From Pseudomonas sp. GR 6-02 (GTDB taxonomy: Bacteria; Pseudomonadota; Gammaproteobacteria; Pseudomonadales; Pseudomonadaceae): a DNA stretch of 64,000 nucleotides. Position 1 is the stretch's first letter. Each line of letters begins with the position of its first letter. The translations under genes and the position numbers were made by a program. Below, piece after piece: positions 47,845-57,482 of the stretch. The stretch lies in contig NZ_CP011567.1 in the NCBI RefSeq assembly GCF_001655615.1, positions 4,659,001 through 4,723,000 of the forward strand. Reading direction: 5' to 3'. The notes beneath the pieces are model-generated. The model saw only the letters and a program-made list of their open reading frames with translations. It ran no database searches and was not told the origin of the DNA.

Positions 47845-47922
47845 TAAAAATCCGGAATTTACCGGATGGAAATTTCAACGGAGAAAGCAGGCAGCTAAAA
47901 AGCTGTTTTCGTCCGCAAGGCA

Positions 47923-47946
47923 CTTTCGCGAGCAAGCTCGCGAAAG
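47923..47946. repeat. Short REP-like hairpin
   Basis: CTTTCGCGAGC, two-base loop, GCTCGCGAAAG: an 11-bp perfect stem beyond the glcG-like stop (minus strand). No T-run; probably a REP-like unit rather than a true terminator. Confidence 0.85.
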
Positions 47947-47967
47947 CGGTAAATCAGGCGCCGAAGA

Positions 47968-48408
47968 TCAACCAGCCACCCCCGCATCCGCCTTCAACCC
48001 CTGCCCCTCGATCGCGCGGATCGCACATTGCTCATCGACATCTGACAGATCACCGCTGATGCCCACCGCTCCCAACACAGTCCCGTCCTGATCCCGAACC
48101 AACACGCCGCCGGGTACCGGGACGACGCTGCCCTGCCCCAGACTATTCAGCGCGGCGAAGAAGGCCGGGCGTTGTTGGGCGTCCTGTGCCAGCAGGCGTG
48201 AGCCCTTGCCCAGGGCAATCGCGCCCCAGGCCTTGCCGATGGCGATCTGCGGACGCAGCAGGCTGGCGCCGTCTTCACGTTGCAGCGTTATCAGGTGCCC
48301 GCCGGCATCCAGTACTGCAACGGTCAATGGCGCGGCAGAGATCGCCCGCCCCGCAGTGATGGCCTGATCGGCCAGGTTGACTGCGACTTTCAAGGTTAAA
48401 GCGCTCAT
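47968..48408 (-). CDS. GlcG/HbpS-family haem-binding protein
   Basis: A 146-residue protein of the GlcG/HbpS (DUF336) family, small dimeric or octameric proteins that bind haem or act in glycolate and xanthine utilisation clusters. Family text: LTVAVLDAGGHLITLQREDGASLLRPQIAIGKAWGA (in order) and the C-terminal VLGAVGISGDLSDVDEQCAIRAIEG. It is read away from gcl across a 266-bp region holding two identical palindromic operators, so both directions are probably under one regulator. Its role beside glyoxylate carboligase is unknown. Confidence 0.9.
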   Translation of the reverse strand: MSALTLKVAVNLADQAITAGRAISAAPLTVAVLDAGGHLITLQREDGASLLRPQIAIGKAWGAIALGKGSRLLAQDAQQRPAFFAALNSLGQGSVVPVPGGVLVRDQDGTVLGAVGISGDLSDVDEQCAIRAIEGQGLKADAGVAG

Positions 48409-48500
48409 GGTGCCGTCCTCATTTTGTTATAGGGAAAGCCGTTGGATTGCTTTGTGTTGCGCAATCCGATGTAACAAATAGAACACAATGAATTATTTTT

Positions 48501-48510
48501 TTGTATACAA
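48501..48510. promoter_or_regulatory. TTGTATACAA operator, copy 1
   Basis: A perfect 10-bp palindrome TTGTATACAA, about 92 bp before the glcG-like start. The identical palindrome occurs at 48639-48648. The sequence has the form bound by GntR-family (FadR/FCD) repressors. Confidence 0.65.
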
Positions 48511-48594
48511 TAATTTTCGAAAAGCGCGACATGCGACGAAAAGCCACAGTTATTTGGGCTTCCGACGAATGAAACAGCCGCTTGAGAAAATGGA

Positions 48595-48624
48595 TTGACC
48601 TGCGCCGTCCGCCGTGAATACACT
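48595..48624 (+). promoter_or_regulatory. Candidate sigma-70 promoter of gcl
   Basis: TTGACC (48595-48600), an 18-base spacer and TACACT (48619-48624). The predicted start near 48631 would put the second TTGTATACAA palindrome just downstream of it, a normal repressor site. Confidence 0.5.
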
Positions 48625-48638
48625 CTGCGCAAAGCCAC

Positions 48639-48648
48639 TTGTATACAA
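48639..48648. promoter_or_regulatory. TTGTATACAA operator, copy 2
   Basis: Second copy of the same palindrome, 27 bp before the gcl start and about 138 bp from copy 1. Placed to block transcription from the candidate promoter at 48595-48624. Confidence 0.65.
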
Positions 48649-48674
48649 TTACAAAACGTAAGAGGCACAAAACC

Positions 48675-50450
<1,776 letters not shown>

Positions 50451-50464
50451 CTGCTGATCGTTCC

Positions 50465-50557
50465 CCTGTGGGAGCCGGCTTGCTGGCGATGGCGATGTGT
50501 CAATCACATCAATGTCGATTGATACACCTCCATCGCCAGCAAGCCGGCTCCCACAGG
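50465..50557. repeat. REP-like inverted repeat between gcl and hyi
   Basis: Arms 50465-50492 and 50530-50557 are perfect 28-bp complements (core GTGGGAGCCGGCTTGCTGGC) around a 37-base spacer. It lies inside the operon and may protect or cut the message. Confidence 0.93.
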
Positions 50558-50585
50558 AGGCCTCACACATATACGGGAGACCACC

Positions 50586-51368
50586 ATGCCGCGTTTCGCA
50601 GCCAACCTGTCCATGCTGTTCACCGAGCAGGATTTTCTTGCCCGTTTCGACGCTGCCGCCAAGGCCGGCTTCAGTGGTGTCGAATACCTGTTCCCCTATG
50701 ACTTCAGCTCTGCCGAAATCAAGGCCAGGCTCGATGCCAACGGTCTGACCCAGGTGTTGTTCAACCTTCCGGCCGGTGACTGGGCCAAGGGCGAACGCGG
50801 TATCGCGTGCCTGCCGGATCGGGTCGAAGAGTTCCGCGCCGGTGTCGATCTGGCCATTGCCTACGCCCAAGTGCTGGGCAACACCCAGGTCAACTGCCTG
50901 GCCGGTATTCGTCCACAAGGCGTCGACGAGGCCACCGTGGAAAAAACCTTCGTCGCCAACCTCAAGTACGCGGCCGACAAGCTGCAAGCGGCGGGCATCA
51001 AACTGGTGATGGAAGCGATCAACACCCGCGACATTCCGGGCTTCTACCTGAACAACACGGCGCAAGCCCTGTCGATTCGCGAACAGGTCGGCAGTGCCAA
51101 CCTGTTCCTGCAATACGACATCTATCACATGCAAATCATGGAAGGCGACCTGGCCCGCACCATGGCCGCGCACCTGGACGAGATCAACCACGTGCAATTG
51201 GCAGACAACCCAGGGCGCAACGAACCGGGCACAGGTGAAATCAACTACCGCTTCCTGTTCGAACATCTGGACCGCATCGGTTATCAGGGTTGGGTCGGCT
51301 GTGAATACAAGCCGCTGACCACGACTGAAGCGGGCCTGGGCTGGTTGAAAACCCATAACGCGATCTGA
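50586..51368 (+). CDS. hyi: Hydroxypyruvate isomerase
   Basis: A 260-residue TIM-barrel enzyme converting hydroxypyruvate and tartronate semialdehyde. Family text: RFAANLSMLFTEQDFLARFDAAAKAGFSGVEYLFPYDF (in order), the metal-binding segment LVMEAINTRDIPGFYLNNTAQAL, LFLQYDIYHMQIMEGDLA and HVQLADNPGRNEPGTGEINY, where catalytic glutamates and metal ligands lie. GGGAGA precedes the ATG. Second gene of the gcl operon, separated by a REP-like element. Confidence 0.97.
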   Translation: MPRFAANLSMLFTEQDFLARFDAAAKAGFSGVEYLFPYDFSSAEIKARLDANGLTQVLFNLPAGDWAKGERGIACLPDRVEEFRAGVDLAIAYAQVLGNTQVNCLAGIRPQGVDEATVEKTFVANLKYAADKLQAAGIKLVMEAINTRDIPGFYLNNTAQALSIREQVGSANLFLQYDIYHMQIMEGDLARTMAAHLDEINHVQLADNPGRNEPGTGEINYRFLFEHLDRIGYQGWVGCEYKPLTTTEAGLGWLKTHNAI

Positions 51369-51385
51369 TGTTGAAACAGAACCAT

Positions 51386-51541
51386 TGTGGCGAGGGGGCT
51401 TGTCGGAACGCCGCACCGCCCCGTTCGGCTGCGAAGCAGTCGTAAACCTGCGAGCAAGTTTTATCTGGCACACCACGGCGGTTGGTTTGGGGTCGCTTCG
51501 CAACCCAGCGGGAGCAAGCTCCCTCGCCACAGAATGTGGTC
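51386..51541. repeat. REP-like element with mismatched arms between hyi and glxR
   Basis: The left arm begins TGTGGCGAGGGGGCTTGTCGG (first 20 bases given as TGTGGCGAGGGGGCTTGTCG), but the right arm (51520-51541) is of the other type, GGGAGCAAGCTCCCTCGCCA. The two pair only over the outer part. Bases 51386-51425 match, in reverse, 52615-52654 on the other side of glxR exactly. Confidence 0.88.
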
Positions 51542-51594
51542 TACCTCCGCTACGCGCACATTATTTGGCGACACAAAAACAAGAGGATTTTCTC

Positions 51595-52488
51595 ATGGCT
51601 AAAATCGGATTTATCGGCACCGGCATCATGGGCCACCCAATGGCGTTGAACCTGCAGAAAGCCGGTCACAGCCTGTTCCTGTCGGCGCACCACGACGCCG
51701 CCCCTGCCGATCTGCTGGCTGCTGGCGCCGTTGCGCTGGCCAACCCGAAAGAAGTCGCCCAGGAAGCCGAATTCATCATCGTCATGGTGCCGGATACCCC
51801 GCAGGTCGATGACGTGCTGTTCCGCGCCGACGGTGTTGCGGCGGGTGTCAGCAAGGGCAAAGTCGTGATCGACATGAGCTCGATCTCGCCGACCGCCACC
51901 AAAACCTTCGCCGCCAAAATCAACGAGAAAGGCGCGCAATACCTCGACGCACCAGTTTCCGGCGGTGAAGTCGGCGCCAAGGCTGCGACCCTGAGCATCA
52001 TGGTCGGTGGTGAAGCCGATGCCTTCGAACGCGCCCTGCCGCTGTTCCAGGCCATGGGCAAGAACATTACCCTGGTCGGTGGCAACGGCGATGGGCAAAC
52101 CGCGAAAGTGGCGAACCAGATCATCGTCGCGCTGAACATCCAGGCCGTGGCCGAAGCGCTGCTGTTCGCCTCGAAAAACGGTGCCGACCCAGCGAAGGTG
52201 CGTGAAGCGCTGATGGGTGGTTTCGCCTCGTCGAAGATCCTGGAAGTTCACGGCGAGCGCATGATCAAGGGCACCTTCGACCCGGGCTTCCGCATCAGCC
52301 TGCACCAGAAGGACCTGAACCTGGCCCTGGCCGGTGCGCGCGAGCTGAACATCAACCTGCCGAACACCGCCAATACCCAACAGGTGTTCAGCACCTGTGC
52401 GGCCATCGGTGGCAGCAACTGGGATCACTCGGCGCTGATCAAGGGCCTGGAACACATGGCGAATTTCTCGATTCGCGACAAGAAGTAA
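51595..52488 (+). CDS. glxR: Tartronate semialdehyde reductase (2-hydroxy-3-oxopropionate reductase)
   Basis: A 297-residue enzyme of the 3-hydroxyisobutyrate dehydrogenase family that reduces tartronate semialdehyde to D-glycerate with NAD(P)H. The dinucleotide loop is KIGFIGTGIMGHPMALNL, the substrate motif DAPVSGGEVGAKAATLSIMVGG, and the catalytic Lys lies in NGDGQTAKVANQIIV; FKISLHQKDLNLAL-type text (FRISLHQKDLNLAL) follows. The ATG at 51595 has AGAGGA eleven bases upstream; the open frame further left runs through the REP element and is not coding. It is flanked by a perfect 40-bp inverted repeat. Confidence 0.97.
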   Translation: MAKIGFIGTGIMGHPMALNLQKAGHSLFLSAHHDAAPADLLAAGAVALANPKEVAQEAEFIIVMVPDTPQVDDVLFRADGVAAGVSKGKVVIDMSSISPTATKTFAAKINEKGAQYLDAPVSGGEVGAKAATLSIMVGGEADAFERALPLFQAMGKNITLVGGNGDGQTAKVANQIIVALNIQAVAEALLFASKNGADPAKVREALMGGFASSKILEVHGERMIKGTFDPGFRISLHQKDLNLALAGARELNINLPNTANTQQVFSTCAAIGGSNWDHSALIKGLEHMANFSIRDKK

Positions 52489-52525
52489 GCCCTGCCCCAA
52501 ACCGCATCAAACCTGCAGGAGCGAG

Positions 52526-52654
52526 CCTGTGGCGAGGGGGCTTGCCCCCGTTTGAGTGCGTAGCACTCACAAGATCTTCAGTGCATCACAGATTTTGGGG
52601 CTGCTTCGCAACCCAACGGGGCGGTGCGGCGTTCCGACAAGCCCCCTCGCCACA
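52526..52654. repeat. REP-like element between glxR and the glycerate kinase gene
   Basis: Outer arms TGTGGCGAGGGGGCTTG (52528-52544) and its complement at 52638-52654 pair over 17 bp; the right side carries extra sequence GGGCGGTGCGGCGTTCCGAC that matches the left arm of the preceding element in reverse. Confidence 0.9.
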
Positions 52655-52711
52655 GAGTCGCTCCCACAGGGTCCGCGACAAACCCAATAACAAGAATTCC
52701 GGGAGCCCGCC

Positions 52712-53992
52712 ATGTCGGTCAATCCGCAACAATTGCTGCGCGAGCTGTTTGCCACAGCCATCGACGCGGCCCATCCGCAGCATGTCCTTGAAGCCCATTT
52801 GCCAACCGACCGCAGCGGTCGGGTGATCGTCATCGGCGCCGGTAAAGCCGCCGCAGCCATGGCCCAGGTGGTCGAACGCTGCTGGCAGGGTGAAGTGTCT
52901 GGCCTGGTGGTGACCCGCTACGGCCACGGCGCCCCGTGCGAAAAAATCGAAGTGGTCGAAGCCGCGCACCCGGTGCCGGACGCTGCCGGTCTGGCCGTCG
53001 CGAAACGGGTTCTGGAACTGGTCAGCAACCTGAGCGAAGACGACCGTGTGATCTTCCTGCTCTCGGGCGGTGGCTCTGCCCTGCTCGCCTTGCCCGCCGC
53101 CGGCATCACCCTCGCCGACAAGCAATCGATCAACAAAGCGCTGCTCAAATCCGGCGCGACCATCGGCGAGATGAACTGCGTGCGCAAGCACCTCTCGGCG
53201 ATCAAGGGTGGGCGTCTGGGCAAAGCCTGCTGGCCCGCCACGGTTTACACCTATGCGATTTCCGATGTGCCGGGCGACCTCGCCACGGTCATCGCCTCCG
53301 GCCCCACCGTGGCCGACCCGAGCACCTCGGCTGAAGCGTTGGCGATCCTCAAGCGTTATGCCATCGAAGTCCCGGCCTCGGTGCGCACCTGGCTGCAAAG
53401 TCCCGAGTCGGAGACGGTCAAACCTGGCGATCCGAGCCTGGCCCGCAGTCATTTCCAATTGATCGCCCGCCCACAGCAGTCACTGGAAGCGGCGGCGGTG
53501 AAAGCCCGTCAGGCGGGTTTCAGCCCGTTGATTCTCGGCGACCTGGAAGGTGAATCCCGGGAAGTGGCGAAGGTCCACGCCGGCATTGCGCGGCAGATCG
53601 TCCAGCACGGCCAGCCGCTGGCGGCGCCGTGCGTGATTCTGTCCGGCGGCGAAACCACCGTCACCGTGCGCGGCAATGGCCGTGGCGGGCGCAACGCCGA
53701 ATTCCTGTTGAGCCTGACCGACAGCCTCAAAGGCCTGCCCGGCGTCTACGCCCTGGCCGGTGACACCGACGGCATCGACGGCTCCGAAGACAATGCCGGC
53801 GCGATCATGATTCCGGACAGCTATGCCCGCGCCGCCGCTCTCGGCCTCGCTGCCTGCGATGAGCTGGACAACAACAATGGCTATGGCTACTTCGCGGCGC
53901 TCGATGCACTGATCGTCACCGAGCCAACCCGCACCAACGTCAACGACTTCCGCGCCATTCTGATTCTCGAGAGCCCTAATCATGACGCCTGA
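52712..53992 (+). CDS. ttuD: Glycerate 2-kinase (MOFRL family, TtuD-like)
   Basis: A 426-residue enzyme of the glycerate kinase type II/MOFRL family, phosphorylating D-glycerate to 2-phosphoglycerate (older annotations call TtuD hydroxypyruvate reductase). N-terminal domain: GRVIVIGAGKAAAAMAQVVE, EAAHPVPDAAGLAVAKRVL and the VIFLLSGGGSALLALPAAG loop. The C-terminal MOFRL domain begins near CVILSGGETTVTVRGNGRGGRNAEFLLSL and ends YFAALDALIVTEPTRTNVNDFRAILI (each in order). GGGAG precedes the ATG; the stop overlaps the pyruvate kinase start by eleven bases. Confidence 0.93.
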   Translation: MSVNPQQLLRELFATAIDAAHPQHVLEAHLPTDRSGRVIVIGAGKAAAAMAQVVERCWQGEVSGLVVTRYGHGAPCEKIEVVEAAHPVPDAAGLAVAKRVLELVSNLSEDDRVIFLLSGGGSALLALPAAGITLADKQSINKALLKSGATIGEMNCVRKHLSAIKGGRLGKACWPATVYTYAISDVPGDLATVIASGPTVADPSTSAEALAILKRYAIEVPASVRTWLQSPESETVKPGDPSLARSHFQLIARPQQSLEAAAVKARQAGFSPLILGDLEGESREVAKVHAGIARQIVQHGQPLAAPCVILSGGETTVTVRGNGRGGRNAEFLLSLTDSLKGLPGVYALAGDTDGIDGSEDNAGAIMIPDSYARAAALGLAACDELDNNNGYGYFAALDALIVTEPTRTNVNDFRAILILESPNHDA

Positions 53993-55397
53993 CAAGAAGG
54001 TCAAAATCCTCGCCACCCTCGGCCCGGCCACCGACGGGATCGACGATATCCGTGAACTGGTGCGCGCCGGGGTCAATATCTTTCGCCTGAACTTCAGCCA
54101 CGGCGATCACGCCGACCATGCGCAGCGCTATCAGTGGATTCGTGAAGTCGAGCGCCAGCTGAATTATCCGCTGGGGATTCTGATGGACCTGCAAGGCCCG
54201 AAACTGCGGGTCGGCAAATTCGCCCAGGGCAAAGTGCAGCTATATCGCGGCCAGGCGCTGCGCCTGGATCTGGATGCAACGCCGGGGGACGAGCGCCGGG
54301 TCAACCTGCCCCACCCGGAAATCATCGCCGCGCTGGAGCCCGGCATGGACTTGCTGCTGGATGACGGCAAGCTGCGCCTGCGGGTGGTGACCAAGTACGC
54401 CGACGCCATCGACACCACGGTGCTCAACGGCGGCGAACTGTCGGACCGCAAAGGCGTCAACGTGCCGCAAGCGGTGCTCGACCTGAGCCCGCTGACCGCC
54501 AAGGACCGCCGTGATTTGAGCTTCGGTCTGGAGCTGGGGGTGGACTGGGTCGCGCTGTCGTTCGTGCAACGCCCGGAAGACATCCGCGAAGCCCGCGCGC
54601 TGATCGGCGACAAAGCGTTCTTGATGGCCAAGATCGAGAAGCCATCGGCCGTGACTCAGCTGCGGGAAATCGCTGAATTGAGCGATGCGATCATGGTCGC
54701 TCGCGGTGATCTGGGCGTGGAAGTGCCGGCCGAAAGCGTGCCGCAGATTCAGAAAAACATCATCGGCACCTGCCGCCAACTCGGCAAACCGGTGGTGGTG
54801 GCGACGCAGATGCTGGAGTCGATGCGCTTCTCCCCGGCCCCGACCCGCGCCGAAGTCACCGACGTCGCCAACGCGGTGGCCGAAGGCGCGGACGCGGTGA
54901 TGCTGTCGGCGGAAACCGCGTCTGGCGAGTACCCGCTGGAAGCCGTGCAGATGATGAGCAAGATCATCCGCCAGGTGGAAAACGGCCCGGATTATCAGAC
55001 CCAACTGGACGTGAGCCGGCCAAAAGCCGAGGCCACGGTGTCGGACGCCATCAGTTGCGCGATCCGCCGCATCAGCAACGTGCTGCCGGTGGCGGTGCTG
55101 GTGAACTACAGCGAGTCCGGCACTTCGAGCCTGCGGGCCGCACGGGAGCGGCCGACGGTGCCGATCCTCAACCTGACGCCAAACCTGCAAACCGCCCGGC
55201 GATTGACGGTGGCGTGGGGCGTGCACTCGGTGGTCAACGATCGACTGCGACAGGTGGATGAAGTGTGCTCGACGGCGCTGGAAATCGCCCAGGCTCAGGG
55301 GATGGCTCAGCGCGGGGATACGCTGCTGATTACCGCGGGCGTGCCCTTTGGGCAGCCGGGGTCAACCAATTCGTTGCGCATCGAGACATTGCTCTAA
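53982..55397 (+). CDS. pyk: Pyruvate kinase
   Basis: A 471-residue enzyme converting phosphoenolpyruvate and ADP to pyruvate and ATP. N-terminal VKILATLGPATDGIDDIRELVRAGVNIFRLNFSHGDHADH is the family start; LMAKIEKPSAVTQL carries the catalytic Lys and Glu, and VARGDLGVEVPAESVPQIQKNII the metal-binding segment (each in order). It overlaps the glycerate kinase gene by eleven bases, so the operon turns glyoxylate into pyruvate through glycerate, 2-phosphoglycerate and PEP (enolase is supplied elsewhere). This is the operon isozyme; a second pyruvate kinase gene usually exists in Pseudomonas. Confidence 0.97.
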   Translation: MTPDKKVKILATLGPATDGIDDIRELVRAGVNIFRLNFSHGDHADHAQRYQWIREVERQLNYPLGILMDLQGPKLRVGKFAQGKVQLYRGQALRLDLDATPGDERRVNLPHPEIIAALEPGMDLLLDDGKLRLRVVTKYADAIDTTVLNGGELSDRKGVNVPQAVLDLSPLTAKDRRDLSFGLELGVDWVALSFVQRPEDIREARALIGDKAFLMAKIEKPSAVTQLREIAELSDAIMVARGDLGVEVPAESVPQIQKNIIGTCRQLGKPVVVATQMLESMRFSPAPTRAEVTDVANAVAEGADAVMLSAETASGEYPLEAVQMMSKIIRQVENGPDYQTQLDVSRPKAEATVSDAISCAIRRISNVLPVAVLVNYSESGTSSLRAARERPTVPILNLTPNLQTARRLTVAWGVHSVVNDRLRQVDEVCSTALEIAQAQGMAQRGDTLLITAGVPFGQPGSTNSLRIETLL

Positions 55398-55404
55398 AGA
55401 ACTC

Positions 55405-55434
55405 CCCCTGTAAGAGCTACCCCGGTAAGAACTA
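55405..55434. repeat. Two imperfect 15-bp tandem units
   Basis: CCCCTGTAAGAGCTA (55405-55419) is followed by CCCCGGTAAGAACTA (55420-55434), two mismatches, and then CCCCTGTGG at the REP-like arm, just after the pyk stop. Confidence 0.8.
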
Positions 55435-55436
55435 CC

Positions 55437-55571
55437 CCTGTGGCGAGGGAGCTCGCTCCCGCTCGGCTGCGAAGCAGTCGTCGCTTTGGCATGACGGTTT
55501 CAACAGAAAGACCGCATTGCTGATTTCAGGGCTGCTCCGCAGCCCAGCGGGAGCAAGCTCCCTCGCCACAG
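55437..55571. repeat. REP-like inverted repeat after pyk
   Basis: The left arm CTGTGGCGAGGGAGCTCGCT (from 55438) and the right arm near 55550-55571 are complementary apart from one base (CTCGCTC against AAGCTC), with an inner pair GGCTGC/GCAGCC. It follows the last gene of the gcl operon. Confidence 0.88.
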
Positions 55572-55615
55572 GTTTGTGCAAGACCCTGGATTTTCCTCTG
55601 CCCTAGACCCCACCC

Positions 55616-56530
55616 ATGCCTGCCAACCACTTCAACACCCACTGCCCCGACTGGGCGACCGCCCTGCTTAACGGCTTCAGCCAGATCTTTCTCCAGCGCC
55701 ATCCGCTGAGCGGGCTGTTGTGTCTGTTAGCGATTCTTTTCACCGCGCCCGCTCTGCTCGGCGGTGCGCTGCTGGGCGGTGTCGCCGGGTTGCTTACCGC
55801 GCAACGTCGCGGGTATGCCAAGGCGGATCGTCAGGCCGGGCTGTTCAGTTACAACGGTATTTTGCTCGGCCTGCTGCTGAGCCTGTATTTCCCATGGTCA
55901 GCACTGTTGCCACCGCTGATCATCGCCTGCGGCGGCCTGAGTGCGATGCTCACTCAGCAATGGCTCAAAGGTGCTCGCGATCATCAATGTCTACCGGCGT
56001 ACACCGCACCCTTCGTTGGGTTGAGCTGGTTATTGCTCGGCTTTGCCGCACCACAGCAACCCGCGCCGCTGATCGAACTGAACACCCTCAACCTGCTCAC
56101 TGCCGAATTGAAAGGCCTGGGGCAAGTCATGTTTCTCGGCCATCCCCTGGCCGGCGCGCTGATTGCCGCCGGATTACTGATCGCTGATCGCCACGCCTTT
56201 GTGTGGGCGCTGCTGGGCTCCGCTGCCGGCCTCGGATTTGCCCTTCTGCATGGCGAAACTTCAAATGCCTTGCAGGGTTTGAGCGGTTACAACGCGGTAC
56301 TCGCCGCCCTCGCCTTCAGCCCGCAACGCCGCCAACCCTGGCTGCCGCTGCTCGGCATTCTGCTCGCGGTATTGCTCACGCCGGGGTTCGCCGCACTGGG
56401 CCTGGCAACGCTGACCGCGCCGTTCATTCTTGCCTGCTGGCTGATTCGCGCTGGCATTCGGGTGTTGCGTCAGTCCGCCATGGACAGCGCACCTTGCGCT
56501 GGCGGGGAGAATCACCCTAGGCTGCGCTGA
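55616..56530 (+). CDS. Urea transporter (UT family)
   Basis: A 304-residue membrane protein of the bacterial urea transporter (UT) family, with about ten hydrophobic segments arranged as two similar halves. Both halves show the LxxFN-like stretch typical of the family (QAGLFSYNGILLGLLLSLYF in the first half; LQGLSGYNAVLAALAF in the second), with GLGQVMFLGHPLAGALIAAGLLIADRHAFVWALLGSAAG (in order) between them. It would allow passive entry of urea. No urease genes are in the window. No strong ribosome site precedes the ATG. Stands 21 bp before the channel gene and may be co-transcribed with it. Confidence 0.88.
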   Translation: MPANHFNTHCPDWATALLNGFSQIFLQRHPLSGLLCLLAILFTAPALLGGALLGGVAGLLTAQRRGYAKADRQAGLFSYNGILLGLLLSLYFPWSALLPPLIIACGGLSAMLTQQWLKGARDHQCLPAYTAPFVGLSWLLLGFAAPQQPAPLIELNTLNLLTAELKGLGQVMFLGHPLAGALIAAGLLIADRHAFVWALLGSAAGLGFALLHGETSNALQGLSGYNAVLAALAFSPQRRQPWLPLLGILLAVLLTPGFAALGLATLTAPFILACWLIRAGIRVLRQSAMDSAPCAGGENHPRLR

Positions 56531-56551
56531 TTCTCGATTCAGGCGTTATCC

Positions 56552-57376
56552 ATGGACAGCAGCAAAAACTGGCGTGAAGAGCTTTACGTCATGATCTTCC
56601 AGACCGACACCCGGGCCGGTCGGCGCTTCGACAGCATCTTGCTGTTGATCATCCTCGCCAGCCTGGTGATCGTGGTTCTGGACAGTATCGACAGCGTTCA
56701 CCAGAACTACGCCGACGTGCTGGCGTACATCGAATGGGGCTTCACCGTCATTTTCGTCATCGAATACGGCCTGCGCCTGTATTGCTCGCCCAAGCCGCTG
56801 CGCTACGCGTTCAGCTTCTATGGACTGGTGGATTTGCTCGCGATCGTGCCGGGTATTCTCGCGCTGTATTACAGCGATGCGCAGTACCTGCTGATCATCC
56901 GGATCATACGAATGCTGCGGATTTTCCGCGTGCTCAAGCTCAGCCCGTATCTGAAACAAGCCAACTATTTGATGTCGGCGTTGCGCGGCAGCAAGCAGAA
57001 AATCGTCGTATTTCTGCTCAGCGTCAGCACCCTGGTGACGGTGTTCGGCACCTTGATGTACGTGATCGAAGGCCCGGAGCACGGCTTCACCAGCATCCCC
57101 AAAGGGATCTATTGGGCTATCGTGACGCTGACCACCGTGGGTTTTGGCGACATCGTGCCCAAGACGCCGCTGGGCCAGGTGATTTCATCCCTGGTGATGA
57201 TCACCGGTTACTCGATCATCGCTGTGCCGACGGGGATCTTTACCGCGGAACTGGCCAACGCCATGCGCGGTGATCAACTGCAACACGATTGCCCGGTCTG
57301 CAAGAAAAACAGCCACGAGCACAGCGCGGCGTTCTGCTCTCGTTGTGGCAATGCGTTGTTCAAGAAAATGGAATAA
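56552..57376 (+). CDS. Voltage-sensor type potassium channel with C-terminal zinc ribbon
   Basis: A 274-residue single-subunit ion channel. S1-S3 occupy about residues 25-105; S4 (112-131) has arginines at the usual spacing (IIRIIRMLRIFRVLKL); S5 runs near 150-172; the pore loop carries the potassium selectivity filter TVGFGD (195-200); S6 spans about 205-228. After S6 comes a short cytoplasmic tail with two CxxC pairs (Cys247/Cys250 in CPVC, Cys262/Cys265 in CSRC), which would bind zinc. Voltage-gated K+ channels are tetramers; the ribbon may help assembly or sensing. The start at 56552 fits and length is typical of bacterial Kv-type channels. Confidence 0.9.
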   Translation: MDSSKNWREELYVMIFQTDTRAGRRFDSILLLIILASLVIVVLDSIDSVHQNYADVLAYIEWGFTVIFVIEYGLRLYCSPKPLRYAFSFYGLVDLLAIVPGILALYYSDAQYLLIIRIIRMLRIFRVLKLSPYLKQANYLMSALRGSKQKIVVFLLSVSTLVTVFGTLMYVIEGPEHGFTSIPKGIYWAIVTLTTVGFGDIVPKTPLGQVISSLVMITGYSIIAVPTGIFTAELANAMRGDQLQHDCPVCKKNSHEHSAAFCSRCGNALFKKME

Positions 57377-57399
57377 GCAAAGTGTTTTTTAATCTTTAA

Positions 57400-57441
57400 G
57401 CGACTATGCGAGTCCGGCTATAGTCGCTGGCAAATTGCCAA
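57400..57441 (+). promoter_or_regulatory. Inverted repeats in the sbp upstream region
   Basis: GCGACTAT (57400-57407) and ATAGTCGC (57420-57427) are perfect 8-bp complements; a second small palindrome TGGCAAATTGCCA (57429-57441) follows. They lie 42-83 bp before the GTG start and may include the minus-10 (TATAGT) of the sbp promoter, or a CysB site. Confidence 0.45.
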
Positions 57442-57482
57442 TAATCTCCATCGAACACGTTTGATAAAACAAGGAATGCGCA

